64,000 nucleotides of DNA. It comes from Marinilactibacillus piezotolerans (GTDB lineage: Bacteria; Bacillota; Bacilli; Lactobacillales; Carnobacteriaceae_A). Below are positions 7,792 through 18,135 of this stretch, one piece after another. The position numbers were made by a program, and so were the translations under genes. The first letter of the stretch is position 1. The number at the start of each line of letters is the position of its first letter. The stretch is from contig NZ_FWDP01000004.1 in assembly GCF_900169305.1 (NCBI RefSeq), positions 434,001 through 498,000 on the forward strand, read 5' to 3'. Under the pieces are notes generated by a model. That model saw only the letters and a list, made by a program, of their open reading frames with translations, was not told the DNA's origin and ran no database searches.

Positions 7792-8142
7792 TTATTTCCC
7801 CTCTCGTTTTGGTTCATAACTAACTTTCTGGATCAGCTGAATCAGTTTTTGATCTTCTGGGTACTGTTTTTCGACATAAGATCTGACCTCAGCCATAGAT
7901 TGCTGGTTTCGGTTGAAGTCTTCGACTAAATGCAGCTTTTCTTCATAGTCCAGCAAGATCGCTTCGGACCGTTTAATATTATCATAGACCGCTTGTCTGC
8001 TGATGTCGAAGTCTTCTGCAATCTCTCCCAGAGAGTAGTCTTCTCCGTAATAAAATTGCATATATTCTTGCTGTTTCTTTGTCAACAATGGTCCATAAAA
8101 ACTAAATAATGTGTTCATCATGAGCGTTTTTTCTAATTCCAT
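7792..8142 (-). CDS. ylxM: YlxM-type helix-turn-helix protein (SRP regulator)
   Basis: 116 residues, UPF0122 family. A sigma-70 region 4-like helix-turn-helix is clear: [20 protein letters not shown] followed by [20 protein letters not shown]. YlxM precedes ffh in streptococci and binds SRP components, modulating SRP assembly. Spaced 14 bases from ftsY and 5 bases from ffh, so ftsY-ylxM-ffh form one transcription unit. Confidence 0.93.
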   Translation of the reverse strand: MELEKTLMMNTLFSFYGPLLTKKQQEYMQFYYGEDYSLGEIAEDFDISRQAVYDNIKRSEAILLDYEEKLHLVEDFNRNQQSMAEVRSYVEKQYPEDQKLIQLIQKVSYEPKREGK

Positions 8143-8156
8143 TTTGTACGCTCCTT

Positions 8157-9227
8157 CTACGCAGTCTGCTCGATCAGTTCTTTGAACAGACCATACGCAA
8201 ATTTCTCTGTATTGAACGGATGCAGGTCATTCATGGTTTCGCCTAAACCGACAAATTTGACTGGAATCTGCAACTCCTTGCCAATCGCCAGTACAATGCC
8301 ACCTTTGGCCGTTCCATCCATTTTAGTCAATACAATACCCGTAACGTCTGTCGTTTCTTTGAATATCTTGGCTTGATTCAATGCATTCTGACCTGTAGTT
8401 GCATCCAAAACTAATAACGTCTCATGGGGTGCATCAGGAATTTCTCTTGAAATGACTCGTTTCATTTTTTCAAGCTCGTTCATGAGGTTTTTCTTGTTTT
8501 GCAATCGTCCTGCTGTATCAATCAGTAATACATCTGCTTGCTGTTCTCTCGCTTGGTTGATTCCGTCATAAACGACTGCCGCCGGATCCCCGCCTTGTTT
8601 TGTGGATACAACAGTTGCTCCTACGCGGTCGCCCCAGACGTGCAGCTGTTCGATCGCACCGGCTCTAAAGGTATCCCCTGCTGCCATAACGACTTTTTTT
8701 CCTTGATCAATATACTGATGGGCCATTTTAGCAATAGTGGTTGTTTTCCCTACGCCATTGACTCCGACGAATAAAACAACAGTCAGTCCATCAGGAGTGT
8801 TATTGAACTCGATATGTTCAGGATTTGTTTCTCCGTAAAGGTCGACCATTGTCTGTACAATAACCCGCTCTGCATCAGACATACTTTTTACATTCTGCAC
8901 ACGCGCTTCATGGCGGAGTGTTTCAGAAATGTACATCGTTGCTTCAAATCCAACATCTGATTCAATCAGCAGATCTTCCAGTTCTTCAAAAAATTCCTCA
9001 TCTTCATAACGGAAGTTTGCCATCAATTCATTTAACCGTCTGGTAAACGACCGGCGGGATTTCTGCAGACCTTTTTCGTACTGAGCAGTTTCATTTTGTT
9101 CTGAACGAGGTTTTGGTGCAGGTTGTTCAGCGACAGTCGGCTGCTCTGTCTGTTCTATTTGCTCTGCTGGCGTTTCTTGCTTATCTGTATTTGTAAAGGC
9201 AGATTTGATCTTGTCGAACAATCCCAT
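8157..9227 (-). CDS. ftsY: Signal recognition particle receptor FtsY
   Basis: 356 residues. FtsY is the membrane-associated GTPase that docks SRP-ribosome complexes at the translocon. An acidic, Glu/Gln/Pro-rich A domain covers residues about 12-55; the NG domain follows with G1 [10 protein letters not shown] (155-164), DTAGR (about 238), [10 protein letters not shown] and [12 protein letters not shown] at the end. Full length for a Bacilli FtsY. Confidence 0.97.
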   Translation of the reverse strand: MGLFDKIKSAFTNTDKQETPAEQIEQTEQPTVAEQPAPKPRSEQNETAQYEKGLQKSRRSFTRRLNELMANFRYEDEEFFEELEDLLIESDVGFEATMYISETLRHEARVQNVKSMSDAERVIVQTMVDLYGETNPEHIEFNNTPDGLTVVLFVGVNGVGKTTTIAKMAHQYIDQGKKVVMAAGDTFRAGAIEQLHVWGDRVGATVVSTKQGGDPAAVVYDGINQAREQQADVLLIDTAGRLQNKKNLMNELEKMKRVISREIPDAPHETLLVLDATTGQNALNQAKIFKETTDVTGIVLTKMDGTAKGGIVLAIGKELQIPVKFVGLGETMNDLHPFNTEKFAYGLFKELIEQTA

Positions 9228-9303
9228 ATTTTCCCCAACTTTCTATCTCTTTTTCTGACAACAGATCTGATTCTGGCTATTATCAATGAATGAGTGATTT
9301 TAT

Positions 9304-10116
9304 CTAGTTTAACACATATTGATCGATAGCATAAGCCACACCATGATCTTCATTGGAACGTGTTACAACATCAGCGTATTTTTTGACTTCATCTGTAGCA
9401 TTATCCATGGCGACACCAACGCCAGCGTATTGGATCATTGCCAGATCGTTTTCCTGATCGCCGATGGCCATGATTTCACTGACATCCAGATTCAATTCTT
9501 CAGCGAGCAAAGCCAATCCTTTTCCTTTATCTACCGTTTTAGGCAGAATTTCCAGAAGATTAGGACGAGATTTCATAATTGTATAACGATCTCGAAAATC
9601 AGCAGGGATTTTTGCGATCGCCTCATCCAACTCGGGTTGATGCCAGCAGAAAATCAACTTATTCATTGCGGTAGAATCCGGCAGAGAAGCGGTATTGATC
9701 GGCTTAAACGGCAAGATATCCATGATGCTCGGATATAAAGATGTTTTTCCAGCCGGATACGCCGGTTCATAAACAGTATTCAAATCGATAAAGTTGCACG
9801 GAACGTCTAATGTTTTACTCAATTCGTAAACTTCTAAGACTTCATCTTTGCTCATCGTGATCTGGCTGAGACTCTGTCCCGTTTTTGTCCATTGGATCAG
9901 ACCGCCGTTGTAGGTGATTCCTAAATCTCCGTCTTCCAGCAAGTTGCAGGCTTTAAGTATATGCAAAATTGCTTTTAAGGGTCTGCCTGTACAAAGAACG
10001 ACTTTGACACCAGCTTCTTTTGCACGTTGTATGGCTTGTTTATTTTCTTCAGATACTTCTTTTTGTTTGTTCAATAACGTTCCGTCTAAGTCCAATGCTA
10101 CTAATTTGATCGTCAA
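9304..10116 (-). CDS. Cof-type HAD-IIB family sugar-phosphate phosphatase
   Basis: 270 residues. HAD motif I LDLDGTLL (Asp9, Asp11 as nucleophile and acid), motif II TGRP, motif III lysine in KGKGLALLAEEL, motif IV GDQENDLAMI are all intact, with the large IIB cap between motifs II and III. Members hydrolyse a range of sugar phosphates or FMN; the substrate cannot be read from sequence. It lies between smc and ftsY, a frequent position in lactic acid bacteria, probably by cotranscription rather than shared function. Confidence 0.88.
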   Translation of the reverse strand: MTIKLVALDLDGTLLNKQKEVSEENKQAIQRAKEAGVKVVLCTGRPLKAILHILKACNLLEDGDLGITYNGGLIQWTKTGQSLSQITMSKDEVLEVYELSKTLDVPCNFIDLNTVYEPAYPAGKTSLYPSIMDILPFKPINTASLPDSTAMNKLIFCWHQPELDEAIAKIPADFRDRYTIMKSRPNLLEILPKTVDKGKGLALLAEELNLDVSEIMAIGDQENDLAMIQYAGVGVAMDNATDEVKKYADVVTRSNEDHGVAYAIDQYVLN

Positions 10117-10178
10117 TGTAACGGCTCCTTATAGGGTATAGTGGCTTCAATTGTTTTTATTGTGATTTTAAAATAAGG

Positions 10179-13100
10179 TCAAGTAACGCCTTCGATTTCC
10201 GCTGCGTCTTTCAATCGCACAGAGACCAGTTTTGATACGCCTTTTTCTCTCATGGTTACGCCGTAGAGACTATCCGCTTCTTCCATCGTTCCTTTACGGT
10301 GGGTGATCACGATAAACTGTGTATCCATCGCAAAGTTCTGCAAGTACTTGCCGAACCGGGAAACGTTGGCTTCATCCAATGCTGCTTCTGCTTCATCTAA
10401 GATACAGAATGGGATAGGCCGTACTTGTATGATCGCAAACAATAAAGAAATTGCGGTCAAAGCGCGCTCACCGCCTGAAAGCAGGCTGAGCGACTGCAGG
10501 TTCTTTCCTGGCGGCTGAGCAACAATTTCTACACCGGAAGTTAAGAGATTCTCCGGGTCTGTCAGCTGCAGCTCTGCTTTACCGCCACCGAACATTCTCG
10601 GGAAAACTAAAGCAAACTGGGTTTGAATCTGTTCAAAGGTTTCCTTGAATCGCCTGGAGACCTCTGTATCCATCTGGTCCATCGTATCGTAAAGACTAGC
10701 TTTGGCTTCCAGCAGGTCTTTTTGCTGTTCACTCAAGAATGTGAAGCGCTCATTGACACGCTTATATTCTTCAATAGCTCCCAGATTGACAGGTCCCAGT
10801 TCTTCTATCCCTTTTTTCAGCAGTTTCACTTTTTTCTGTGCTTCTTCTTCGGTCAGTTCAATGGCAGGTTCTAGCCGCGCTTCCTCATAGCTTAATCCAT
10901 ATTCTTCAGATAGATAAGACAAATAATGATCCAAAGAAACATCTGCACGAGACGATTCGATTTCAATTTTTGTTTTCCGGTCATGCAAGGCTTGCTTATC
11001 AGCTTGCTTAGCCGTTAACCGGGTATCAATTGTATTTTGTTCTGTTTCTAATTCAAGGAGGGTTTGTTTTGCTGCAGCTTCTTCTTGGTAAATCGTTGCT
11101 TTCTGTTTGTTTAACTTAATCAGCTGCGCTTCAAGTTCTTCCTTAGATCCCAACGATTCTCCGGCTTCATAGGCAGCGAGGTCATTGTTTAGAGCTGATA
11201 GATTTTCTTCAATTTGTTCTTTCTGCTTTTTGAAATGAGAAACTTCTGCTTTAACGGCAGCTTGTTGTTCATTAACCGTATTTAATTGAGTTTGAAGGGA
11301 TTCTAATTCCTGCTGCAGAATCAGTTTCTGTGTTTCAACATCTTCTTTTTCAGCAGATAGTTCATTCATTTCATTTTTCTGATCAAGCATTTTCTGATCA
11401 ATATTTTTTCGTCTTTCAGAAATTTCAGTTAACCGTTTCTGATTTTCTTCCCATTCTTCTTCTGCTTGCGAGGATTCAAAAGATAAGGCTTGCTGTTCTC
11501 GACTTAAACGATTTTTCCGGTCTTCATATCCAGCTAGCTCATTTTGGAGCTGTTTCTCTTCTACCCTTTTTTCTTCTCCATTCGCACGTATGACTTCAAG
11601 TTGTTCAATCAGTTCTGCTCTTTGCTGTTTCTCTTTGAGCATTTCATGTTCTCTGAGTTCGACCGTTTTAGTCGTTTCATCAATGAATATGGCTAAGTCT
11701 TTCAATTCTTTTTTTTGAGAGAAGAGATGAGAATTAGAGGAGCGTTTCCCTCCCCCGCCTGTCATTGAACCTCCAGCATTCATGACGTCTCCTTGAAGGC
11801 TCACGACACGGTAGCGATATTGAACGGTTCGAGCGATTGCATTCGCTGCTTCCAGTGTTTCGGCGACAATCGTGTTGCCGAGCAGATTTTCAAAAATATT
11901 TGCTGCACGCGGATCAAAACGGATCAGCTCGCTGGCAATACCAACATATCCTTCGATACGCTGAGCAGAAGCTTTTACATCTCCTCGAAGGAGACGAGAC
12001 TTAATAGTGGTCAGCGGCAGAAAAGTTGCTCTGCCGGCACGAGAAGATTTCAAGTATTGAATGGCTTCTCGTCCTGCTTTTTCGTCTTCTACTACAACAA
12101 ACTGACTGGAAGATGCCAAGACAGTATCAATGGCTTCAACATAAGCTTTAGGGACTTCAATCAAATCGGCTACGGTTCCTACTATGCCCTGCAGGTGAGC
12201 TTTTTGCTTCATCACTGCTTTAACACCCGCAAAATAACCTGCATAGTTTTCTTGAAGATCCTGCAAGCTGGCTTTTTTGGCAACTGCCTGCTGCAGTTTG
12301 CTGCGAGATTGGTTTAACCGAACTTCTTTGTTTTCGATTGAAACCGATAACTGGTCTACCGTTTCTTTTGTAGACTTGAAAGAAGTCAGGAGTTCATCGA
12401 CTTCCTGCTTCAGCTGCTCATGTACTGTTGTTTTTTCTTCTAAATATTGTGTCAGTTCTTTTAATTCTTGAGTTGTTTTCACTGTGTTTCTGGACATTTT
12501 TTCTTTTGTAACGGCTTGTTGTGAAAGTTGTCTTTCTAAATAGGTTTGTTCATTTTTCAGTGAAGACTGTTCTTGCATCAGATCAATATAAGTGGTTCGA
12601 AGTTCTTCTAATGCTGCTTCTCGATTCCCTTCGAGTCGCTCTTTCTGAGCTTGTTTTGTTTTAATCTGCTCACGCAGATCGGCTGACGATTTTAAGCAGC
12701 TGTCCAGTTTTGAATTCACTTCAGTTAACTGGATTTCAATCGACCCTTTTTGTGTTTCTTGTTTTTGAATAGCTGCTTTTTTCTCGACTAAGAAAGCTTC
12801 TTTATGCTTTTCTTTTTCAGCATAAAGAGATAAAGCTGATTCTGTCCGTTCGATGCCCTGGACAGTCTGCAGCAGCTGCTCTTGAAGCTGTTCTCTTTTT
12901 TGTTCTAACTCAGTGTGTCCGGTTTTAACCGTTTGTGCTGCTTTCGTATCTTCTTCAATAGAATTAGTCAATTCTTCCAATTCTTCTTCAAGCGTTTTTA
13001 AAAGTTGCTGATTGTTCTCGATTGCTTGCTGAAGTTGATTGATCTTTAAAACAGATAATCGAATATCGATTCCAGTCAGCTCTTCTTTCTGCTCTAAGTA

Positions 13101-13742
13101 AGACTGAGCTAAGTCGCTTTGGACCCTAAGGGGTTCAACTTGAGCATCCAGTTCATACAAAATATCCTGAACACGATCAAGGTTGTCCTGCGTTTCGTCT
13201 AGTTTTCGCTCAGCACTCTGCTTTCTCAACTTATATTTGAAAACACCTGCTGCTTCTTCAAAAATAGCTCTACGATCTTCTGCTTTACTATTAAAGATCG
13301 CTTCGACTTGTCCTTGTGAAATAATCGAGAATGACTCTTTTCCGAGTCCAGAATCCATAAATAAATCAACGATATCTTTCAATCGACAGGACTGTTTGTT
13401 CATCAGATAATCACTGTCGCCGTTTCGATTGATTCGGCGTGTCACACTGACTTCTTCAAAGTCGACAGGAAGAAAGCCATCCTGATTGTCTAAAACCAGA
13501 GTGACTTCTGCAATGTTGATGGGTTTTCTAGAATCTGTACCAGAAAAGATAATATCATGCATACGGCCGCCGCGCAGGTTCTTTGCAGACTGTTCACCCA
13601 TGACCCATCGGATCGCTTCAATGATATTGCTTTTTCCACTTCCGTTTGGACCAACAACCGCTGTAACGCCATCGTTGAATTCCAGAGTCGTTTTATCAGC
13701 AAACGACTTAAAACCTTTCAATTCCAGTCTTTTTAATTGCAC
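10179..13742 (-). CDS. smc: Chromosome segregation protein SMC
   Basis: 1187 residues. SMC with ScpAB compacts and separates newly replicated origins. Walker A GPNGSGKSNI (31-40), two very long coiled coils (about 170-500 and 675-1020), a hinge between them containing GDVMNAGGSMTGGG, and the C-terminal ABC signature LSLLSGGERALTA with CILDEAEAALDEAN as Walker B. The start codon is GTG with AAGGAG upstream. It follows rnc, as in most Firmicutes. Confidence 0.97.
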   Translation of the reverse strand: MQLKRLELKGFKSFADKTTLEFNDGVTAVVGPNGSGKSNIIEAIRWVMGEQSAKNLRGGRMHDIIFSGTDSRKPINIAEVTLVLDNQDGFLPVDFEEVSVTRRINRNGDSDYLMNKQSCRLKDIVDLFMDSGLGKESFSIISQGQVEAIFNSKAEDRRAIFEEAAGVFKYKLRKQSAERKLDETQDNLDRVQDILYELDAQVEPLRVQSDLAQSYLEQKEELTGIDIRLSVLKINQLQQAIENNQQLLKTLEEELEELTNSIEEDTKAAQTVKTGHTELEQKREQLQEQLLQTVQGIERTESALSLYAEKEKHKEAFLVEKKAAIQKQETQKGSIEIQLTEVNSKLDSCLKSSADLREQIKTKQAQKERLEGNREAALEELRTTYIDLMQEQSSLKNEQTYLERQLSQQAVTKEKMSRNTVKTTQELKELTQYLEEKTTVHEQLKQEVDELLTSFKSTKETVDQLSVSIENKEVRLNQSRSKLQQAVAKKASLQDLQENYAGYFAGVKAVMKQKAHLQGIVGTVADLIEVPKAYVEAIDTVLASSSQFVVVEDEKAGREAIQYLKSSRAGRATFLPLTTIKSRLLRGDVKASAQRIEGYVGIASELIRFDPRAANIFENLLGNTIVAETLEAANAIARTVQYRYRVVSLQGDVMNAGGSMTGGGGKRSSNSHLFSQKKELKDLAIFIDETTKTVELREHEMLKEKQQRAELIEQLEVIRANGEEKRVEEKQLQNELAGYEDRKNRLSREQQALSFESSQAEEEWEENQKRLTEISERRKNIDQKMLDQKNEMNELSAEKEDVETQKLILQQELESLQTQLNTVNEQQAAVKAEVSHFKKQKEQIEENLSALNNDLAAYEAGESLGSKEELEAQLIKLNKQKATIYQEEAAAKQTLLELETEQNTIDTRLTAKQADKQALHDRKTKIEIESSRADVSLDHYLSYLSEEYGLSYEEARLEPAIELTEEEAQKKVKLLKKGIEELGPVNLGAIEEYKRVNERFTFLSEQQKDLLEAKASLYDTMDQMDTEVSRRFKETFEQIQTQFALVFPRMFGGGKAELQLTDPENLLTSGVEIVAQPPGKNLQSLSLLSGGERALTAISLLFAIIQVRPIPFCILDEAEAALDEANVSRFGKYLQNFAMDTQFIVITHRKGTMEEADSLYGVTMREKGVSKLVSVRLKDAAEIEGVT

Positions 13743-13770
13743 AGACCTTTTCTCTCCTTGCTTACGTACG

Positions 13771-13816
13771 AAAAGGACAAGACACAGAACAGCTGCTCTG
13801 TGCCCTTTGTCCTTTT
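13771..13816 (-). terminator. Hairpin between rnc and smc (weak terminator or processing site)
   Basis: AAAAGGACAA (13771-13780) pairs with TTGTCCTTTT (13807-13816), with an inner CACAG/CTGTG stem. It begins within the rnc stop codon. Only TTTT follows on the minus strand, so partial attenuation, or an RNase III self-cleavage site, is more likely than full termination. Confidence 0.45.
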
Positions 13817-14513
13817 AGCTGTTTTTTTCTAATGTCTGTAACGCTGCTCTGGCAGCCTCTTGCTCTGCCCCTTTTTTTGAACGCCCTTTTCCTGTTCCAA
13901 GCGAATCGCCTTCAACAAATACTTCAACGACAAATTGTCGATCATGATCCGGTCCAATTTCTTGAATGACCTGATATTCGATCGTCACTACACCGTTTTT
14001 TTGCAGCAATTCCTGCAACCCGGTTTTATGATCCATCCCATGAGAGAAATCACCTGAATCTATTTTAGGAAACAACACATCTCTGAGAAATTCTAAAACA
14101 ACGTCCATTCCTTGATCTAAAAAGATCGCGCCTACAAAGGCTTCAAATACATCGCAAAGCAATGATGGCCTCTTACGTCCGTTCATCAGCTCTTCGCCTT
14201 TTCCAAGACGCAGAAATTGTGCCAGCTCGCATTCTTTCGCCAGTTTAGCAAGGCTTTCGGCTCTAACGATTGCAGCACGCATTCGAGTAAGCTGTCCTTC
14301 AGGAAGCTCAGGAAATTTTTTGTATAGATATTCAGAAACGGTCAATTCCAAAACAGCATCGCCTAGAAATTCCAGACGTTCTAAGTTTTTTAATGTCAAC
14401 TCTCGATGATCATTCGCATAGGATGAATGCGTAAATGCTTCAATCAGCAGTTCATTATCATTAAACGTTATACCAAATTGATTGTTTACATGGTCAATTA
14501 AAGGTTTAGTCAT
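13815..14513 (-). CDS. rnc: Ribonuclease III
   Basis: 232 residues. Cleaves double-stranded RNA in rRNA processing and mRNA decay. The signature ERLEFLGDAVLEL (about 43-55) and the second acidic cluster DVFEAFVGAIFLDQG (about 120-134) give the catalytic carboxylates; residues about 160-232 are the dsRNA-binding domain (TGLQELLQKNG ... GRSKKGAEQEAARAAL). A TATAAT element lies within 50 bases upstream and GGAAGGAG precedes the ATG. First gene of the rnc-smc-HAD-ftsY-ylxM-ffh run. Confidence 0.97.
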   Translation of the reverse strand: MTKPLIDHVNNQFGITFNDNELLIEAFTHSSYANDHRELTLKNLERLEFLGDAVLELTVSEYLYKKFPELPEGQLTRMRAAIVRAESLAKLAKECELAQFLRLGKGEELMNGRKRPSLLCDVFEAFVGAIFLDQGMDVVLEFLRDVLFPKIDSGDFSHGMDHKTGLQELLQKNGVVTIEYQVIQEIGPDHDRQFVVEVFVEGDSLGTGKGRSKKGAEQEAARAALQTLEKNS

Positions 14514-14642
14514 ACATTTACACTCCTTCCACTACAAAGTATAACTCTATTATACTGGAATTTAGGACAAAAATAAACCTGTAATCCACTGATAACAGGG
14601 GTGTAAAGCGTTTCAGTTACAAATTCGGAGTCCTATATATAA

Positions 14643-14671
14643 AAAAAGATACTTCTCGGAAGTATCTTTTT
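14643..14671. terminator. Intrinsic terminator after the PRD regulator
   Basis: 13-bp perfect stem (14643-14655 / 14659-14671) with a TCG loop and A/T runs on both flanks; ends the PTS operon. Confidence 0.9.
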
Positions 14672-14690
14672 GATAAATGCTCTTTATCCT

Positions 14691-16634
14691 TTAACTGATC
14701 AGCGACTGAATGACGTTGTTGAATGATGAATAGCTGGTACATTGAATCAGCTTTTGAACGACAGCGGGTGTGTTAACGATCTTACCAAGGACTTCGTACA
14801 ATAGCTGCAAGTCTTCTTGACTGTCTTTTTCAACGTTCAGCAAACAGACGAACTGAACTTTTTTATCTCCCCACTCGATCGGCTGAGCAAGTGTACAGAA
14901 GGTTAGAAATGTCTGTTCTGTATGCGGTGTGATCGGATGCGGAACAGCTACAAGATTACCGTAGGCAGTTGGAGCAATTGCTTCTCTTTCTTCTAGTAAA
15001 GAAATATAATGATCAGACAATCTATGCAAAGGAGACAATTTTTCGACTAAGAAGTGAAAGACTTCTTCTTTAGAAGATAGATCTCTGTTTAAGAAAGTAT
15101 GCTCTGCATCAATGAAAGATTTCCATTCCTTCTGTTCAGTTTTTATATATTGCTCGATGCGGAGCAGATCGTAACGGCTCATGATTGTGTTGACTTCAAT
15201 GACTGGAACAGGCAGCGTATCTGTAATCGGTACGGCACTGATCAGAAAGTCGATCTGATCATACGGAATCTCATGGATCCGGTAAAGCTCTGTCGTTCCT
15301 AGAATATCCAGTTCCGTTTTAAACTCTGACTGTAGTTTATACTGGATCAATTTGGAGCTGCCGACACCTGATGCACAGACAATATAGCAGCGTTTCGAGA
15401 TTTGATGTTCTTTATTTCTTTCAATTGCTGCACCGATATGCAAAGCGATATAGCCCACCTCGTTTTCATCTATATCTACTGAAAGTACCTGATTGATTAC
15501 AATTGCTGCGATGATTCCTGCTTCAAAGGCCAGCGGATAGTTGACTTTAATATCTTCAAGTAAGGGATTTCGAATATTCATTTGATATCTGAAGCGGTTA
15601 ATAGCCGGTTTTAAATGCAGTCCAAGACTGGTTATCAGTTCTTGGTCCTGCAATAAATCAATGCTTAATTCTTCTTTTAAAGTTCTGAGTATGCGCTGAA
15701 TCAAAGTCTGGATTTCTGGATCAACGACCGTTTGTACATTGTTCATATGGCTTTGACTGGGATCAACCAGCTTTGTTCCTAAAAGGTGAATAGCGATATA
15801 GGCAATTTCAGCTTTTGGGAAATCAATCTGCAAAAGCGACTCAATCTGGTGAACAATCTTTTGAGCGACAAAAAATTCTGGCTGCTCCTTAATGTCTGAG
15901 ATATCTCTCTCAAACATATTGATATTATATCCATCCTGTATCCTTCTGAATGCAATGACAATATGCATAAAAAGGTTGTTCAGTGAAATATCAGAAAGGA
16001 CGATTTGGTTTCTGGCAATCTGTTCCAGCAGAATGATCCAAATTTTATTCAGCATATTTTCTGAAATCCCCGTCATCGTACTGACTTGCTGAAGTTGTAC
16101 TAAATTAGGTCCGACCTCGTTATGATTGAAGAGATATTCGGATATCGCAAAGCGACGATTTAATTCTGATCCTTCCAGATGAATGCCGTAATTCGGCCGA
16201 CTAATGATTTCCAGTGAATAAGCACGCAGTTTTTCTCTAACCGCTTTCAAATCTGTCTGCAGCGTTGACCGGCTGACATGCAGCTGTTCACTAAGATCAT
16301 CCAACTTAAAAGAATGATGGCTATGAAGAAAAAGATCCAATAAATAAAATTGCCGCTCATTTGGATTGCTGGGCAGATTGACAGCCGGTTCTTCAGCAGA
16401 TCGCAAAGACTGGATATACTGTTTGAATGCATCAGCATTTTGAACAGCCAGCTGATATCCTTTTCCTATCTGTGATTGGATGGAAGCTCCATGTGCTTTC
16501 AAGTCTTCATTGAGTAATTTGATTTCTTCTCGAACTGTCCGTGAAGAAACATCGATAACTGAAGCCAGCTCTGAACTAGTTATCGGCTTTTCAGTTGAAG
16601 ACAGCGTTATCAAAATAGCTGTTTTTCGTTCCAT
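14691..16634 (-). CDS. LicR-type PRD transcriptional activator with EIIB- and EIIA-like domains
   Basis: 647 residues, standard for LicR/MtlR/ManR regulators. Order: HTH_11 domain (about 1-65, SSELASVIDVSSRTVREEIK), Mga/second HTH (about 85-150), PRD1 (about 190-290, AYIAIHLLG), PRD2 (about 300-395, GYIALHIGAAIER), EIIB-like domain with phosphorylatable Cys in IVCASGVGSSKL (about 402), and EIIA-like domain with His in AVPHPITPH (about 555). Phosphorylation by HPr and the adjacent EIIB sets its activity. It closes the PTS operon it presumably activates when beta-glucosides are present; the licR symbol is not given because substrate specificity is unproven. Confidence 0.9.
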   Translation of the reverse strand: MERKTAILITLSSTEKPITSSELASVIDVSSRTVREEIKLLNEDLKAHGASIQSQIGKGYQLAVQNADAFKQYIQSLRSAEEPAVNLPSNPNERQFYLLDLFLHSHHSFKLDDLSEQLHVSRSTLQTDLKAVREKLRAYSLEIISRPNYGIHLEGSELNRRFAISEYLFNHNEVGPNLVQLQQVSTMTGISENMLNKIWIILLEQIARNQIVLSDISLNNLFMHIVIAFRRIQDGYNINMFERDISDIKEQPEFFVAQKIVHQIESLLQIDFPKAEIAYIAIHLLGTKLVDPSQSHMNNVQTVVDPEIQTLIQRILRTLKEELSIDLLQDQELITSLGLHLKPAINRFRYQMNIRNPLLEDIKVNYPLAFEAGIIAAIVINQVLSVDIDENEVGYIALHIGAAIERNKEHQISKRCYIVCASGVGSSKLIQYKLQSEFKTELDILGTTELYRIHEIPYDQIDFLISAVPITDTLPVPVIEVNTIMSRYDLLRIEQYIKTEQKEWKSFIDAEHTFLNRDLSSKEEVFHFLVEKLSPLHRLSDHYISLLEEREAIAPTAYGNLVAVPHPITPHTEQTFLTFCTLAQPIEWGDKKVQFVCLLNVEKDSQEDLQLLYEVLGKIVNTPAVVQKLIQCTSYSSFNNVIQSLIS

Positions 16635-16738
16635 TTTGATCCTCCGTTCTCGGTATGTACTGCACTTATAGTATAAACTATTCTATATACAAATGAAAAG
16701 CGCAGTAATCAAAAAGTCATTACTGCGCTTTTGCTTAT

Positions 16739-18121
16739 TTAGTCGAACCCGTTGTCTTTTGAAACTTGAGAAAACCATTCAGCACTCTTTTTAGCTGTAC
16801 GTTCTTGTGTTTCTAAATTCACTGAGTAAAATCCATAACGATTCTTATAGGCGTTCATCCAAGACCAATTGTCCATAAATGTCCATAAGTGGTAACCTTT
16901 GACATTGCAGCCTTCTTGAATAGACTGATGCAGCCATTTTAAATGTTCACTAATAAACTCAATTCTGTAGTCATCTTCAATTCGACCATCCACTAAGAAA
17001 CGTTCTTCGTTTTGAACACCCATACCATTTTCAGAAATGAATGACTCAATGTTTCCATAGTTGTCTCTTAGATTGATCATAATATCGTAAATACCTTTTT
17101 CGTAAATTTCCCATCCACGATAAACATTCATTTTTCTTCCAGGCATTTCATAGGCATCGAAGAACCAGTCCGGCATAAATGGACTATCCGGATTAGGCTG
17201 TGAGTCTCTTGCTTTTACCCTTCTCGGCTGATAGTAGTTTACTCCTAGTAAATCAACCAGATTGTTTTTCAGCAACTCCTTGTCAGCTGAGTTTGTTTCA
17301 GGCAAGTGATCATATTCAGCCAGCAAGTCGATCAGGTCTTGTGGATATTCCCCTTTTACAGCTGGATCCAAAAAGCTGCGGTTAAAGAACAAATCACATA
17401 TATGTGAAGCTTTTAGATCCGCTGGGTTCTGGCTTCTAGGGTAAGATGGAGTAAGATTCAGCACGATCCCAATTTTACCGTCATAGTTTTTATGATAAAT
17501 TTCTACTGCTTTTGCATGTGCTATCATAGTGTGATAACCGACTTGTACGGCTTTTTTGGCATCTACTATATTAGGATAATGGAAATCATATAAGTAGCCG
17601 CCTTCGACAGGAACAATCGGTTCATTGAACGTAAACCAAGTCTTGACTCGATCTCCAAATAGCTCAAAAGCTTTTGCAGCGTATATTGTATAAGCATCAA
17701 TAACTTCTCTATTTTCCCATCCGCCGATTTCCTGCATTTCAAGCGGCATGTCAAAGTGATACAGGTTGACAAACGGTTCAATCCCTTGACTGATCAACTC
17801 ATCAATCACTTGAGAATAGAAAGTAACGGCATCCTGGTTAACCTCACCTTTTCCACCGGGAATTAATCGAGCCCAAGATATGGACATTCTAAAACTGTTA
17901 TGGTGGATTTTTTTCATATTTGCGATATCTTCTTTGAAGCGATGGTAAAAATCAGAAGTTTCTTCTGGTCCTACACCATCAAAGAAGCGATTCGGCTCTT
18001 CTTCATACCACTGATCCCAGATATTTTTTCCTTTTACGCCATTTTCTCCACCTTCTGTTTGTGTTGCGGAAGCAGCGCTCCCCCACCAGAAGTTTTTTGG
18101 AAATTGATAAGTCTTAGTCAT
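16739..18121 (-). CDS. 6-phospho-beta-glucosidase, glycoside hydrolase family 1
   Basis: 460 residues. Hydrolyses phosphorylated beta-glucosides (for example cellobiose-6-phosphate) delivered by the PTS encoded upstream. GH1 hallmarks: N-terminal FWWGSAASATQTEGG, acid/base Glu in TFNEP (about 165), nucleophile Glu in FISENGMG (about 363), and the WTFMDNWSWMNAYKNRYG segment near the C-terminus. It starts 14 bases after the EIIA stop. Exact substrate (cellobiose, salicin, gentiobiose) is not determinable. Confidence 0.93.
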   Translation of the reverse strand: MTKTYQFPKNFWWGSAASATQTEGGENGVKGKNIWDQWYEEEPNRFFDGVGPEETSDFYHRFKEDIANMKKIHHNSFRMSISWARLIPGGKGEVNQDAVTFYSQVIDELISQGIEPFVNLYHFDMPLEMQEIGGWENREVIDAYTIYAAKAFELFGDRVKTWFTFNEPIVPVEGGYLYDFHYPNIVDAKKAVQVGYHTMIAHAKAVEIYHKNYDGKIGIVLNLTPSYPRSQNPADLKASHICDLFFNRSFLDPAVKGEYPQDLIDLLAEYDHLPETNSADKELLKNNLVDLLGVNYYQPRRVKARDSQPNPDSPFMPDWFFDAYEMPGRKMNVYRGWEIYEKGIYDIMINLRDNYGNIESFISENGMGVQNEERFLVDGRIEDDYRIEFISEHLKWLHQSIQEGCNVKGYHLWTFMDNWSWMNAYKNRYGFYSVNLETQERTAKKSAEWFSQVSKDNGFD

Positions 18122-18135
18122 TTAAATGATTCTCC

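Noticed and set aside
9319-9738. 139-codon plus-strand ORF antisense to the HAD phosphatase
   Set aside because: Codon pattern follows the minus-strand gene; the HAD motifs on the minus strand are intact.
11793-12317. 174-codon plus-strand ORF inside smc
   Set aside because: It is antisense to the coiled-coil/hinge region of smc, has no ribosome site, and its product is Cys/Phe/Ser-rich with no family pattern.
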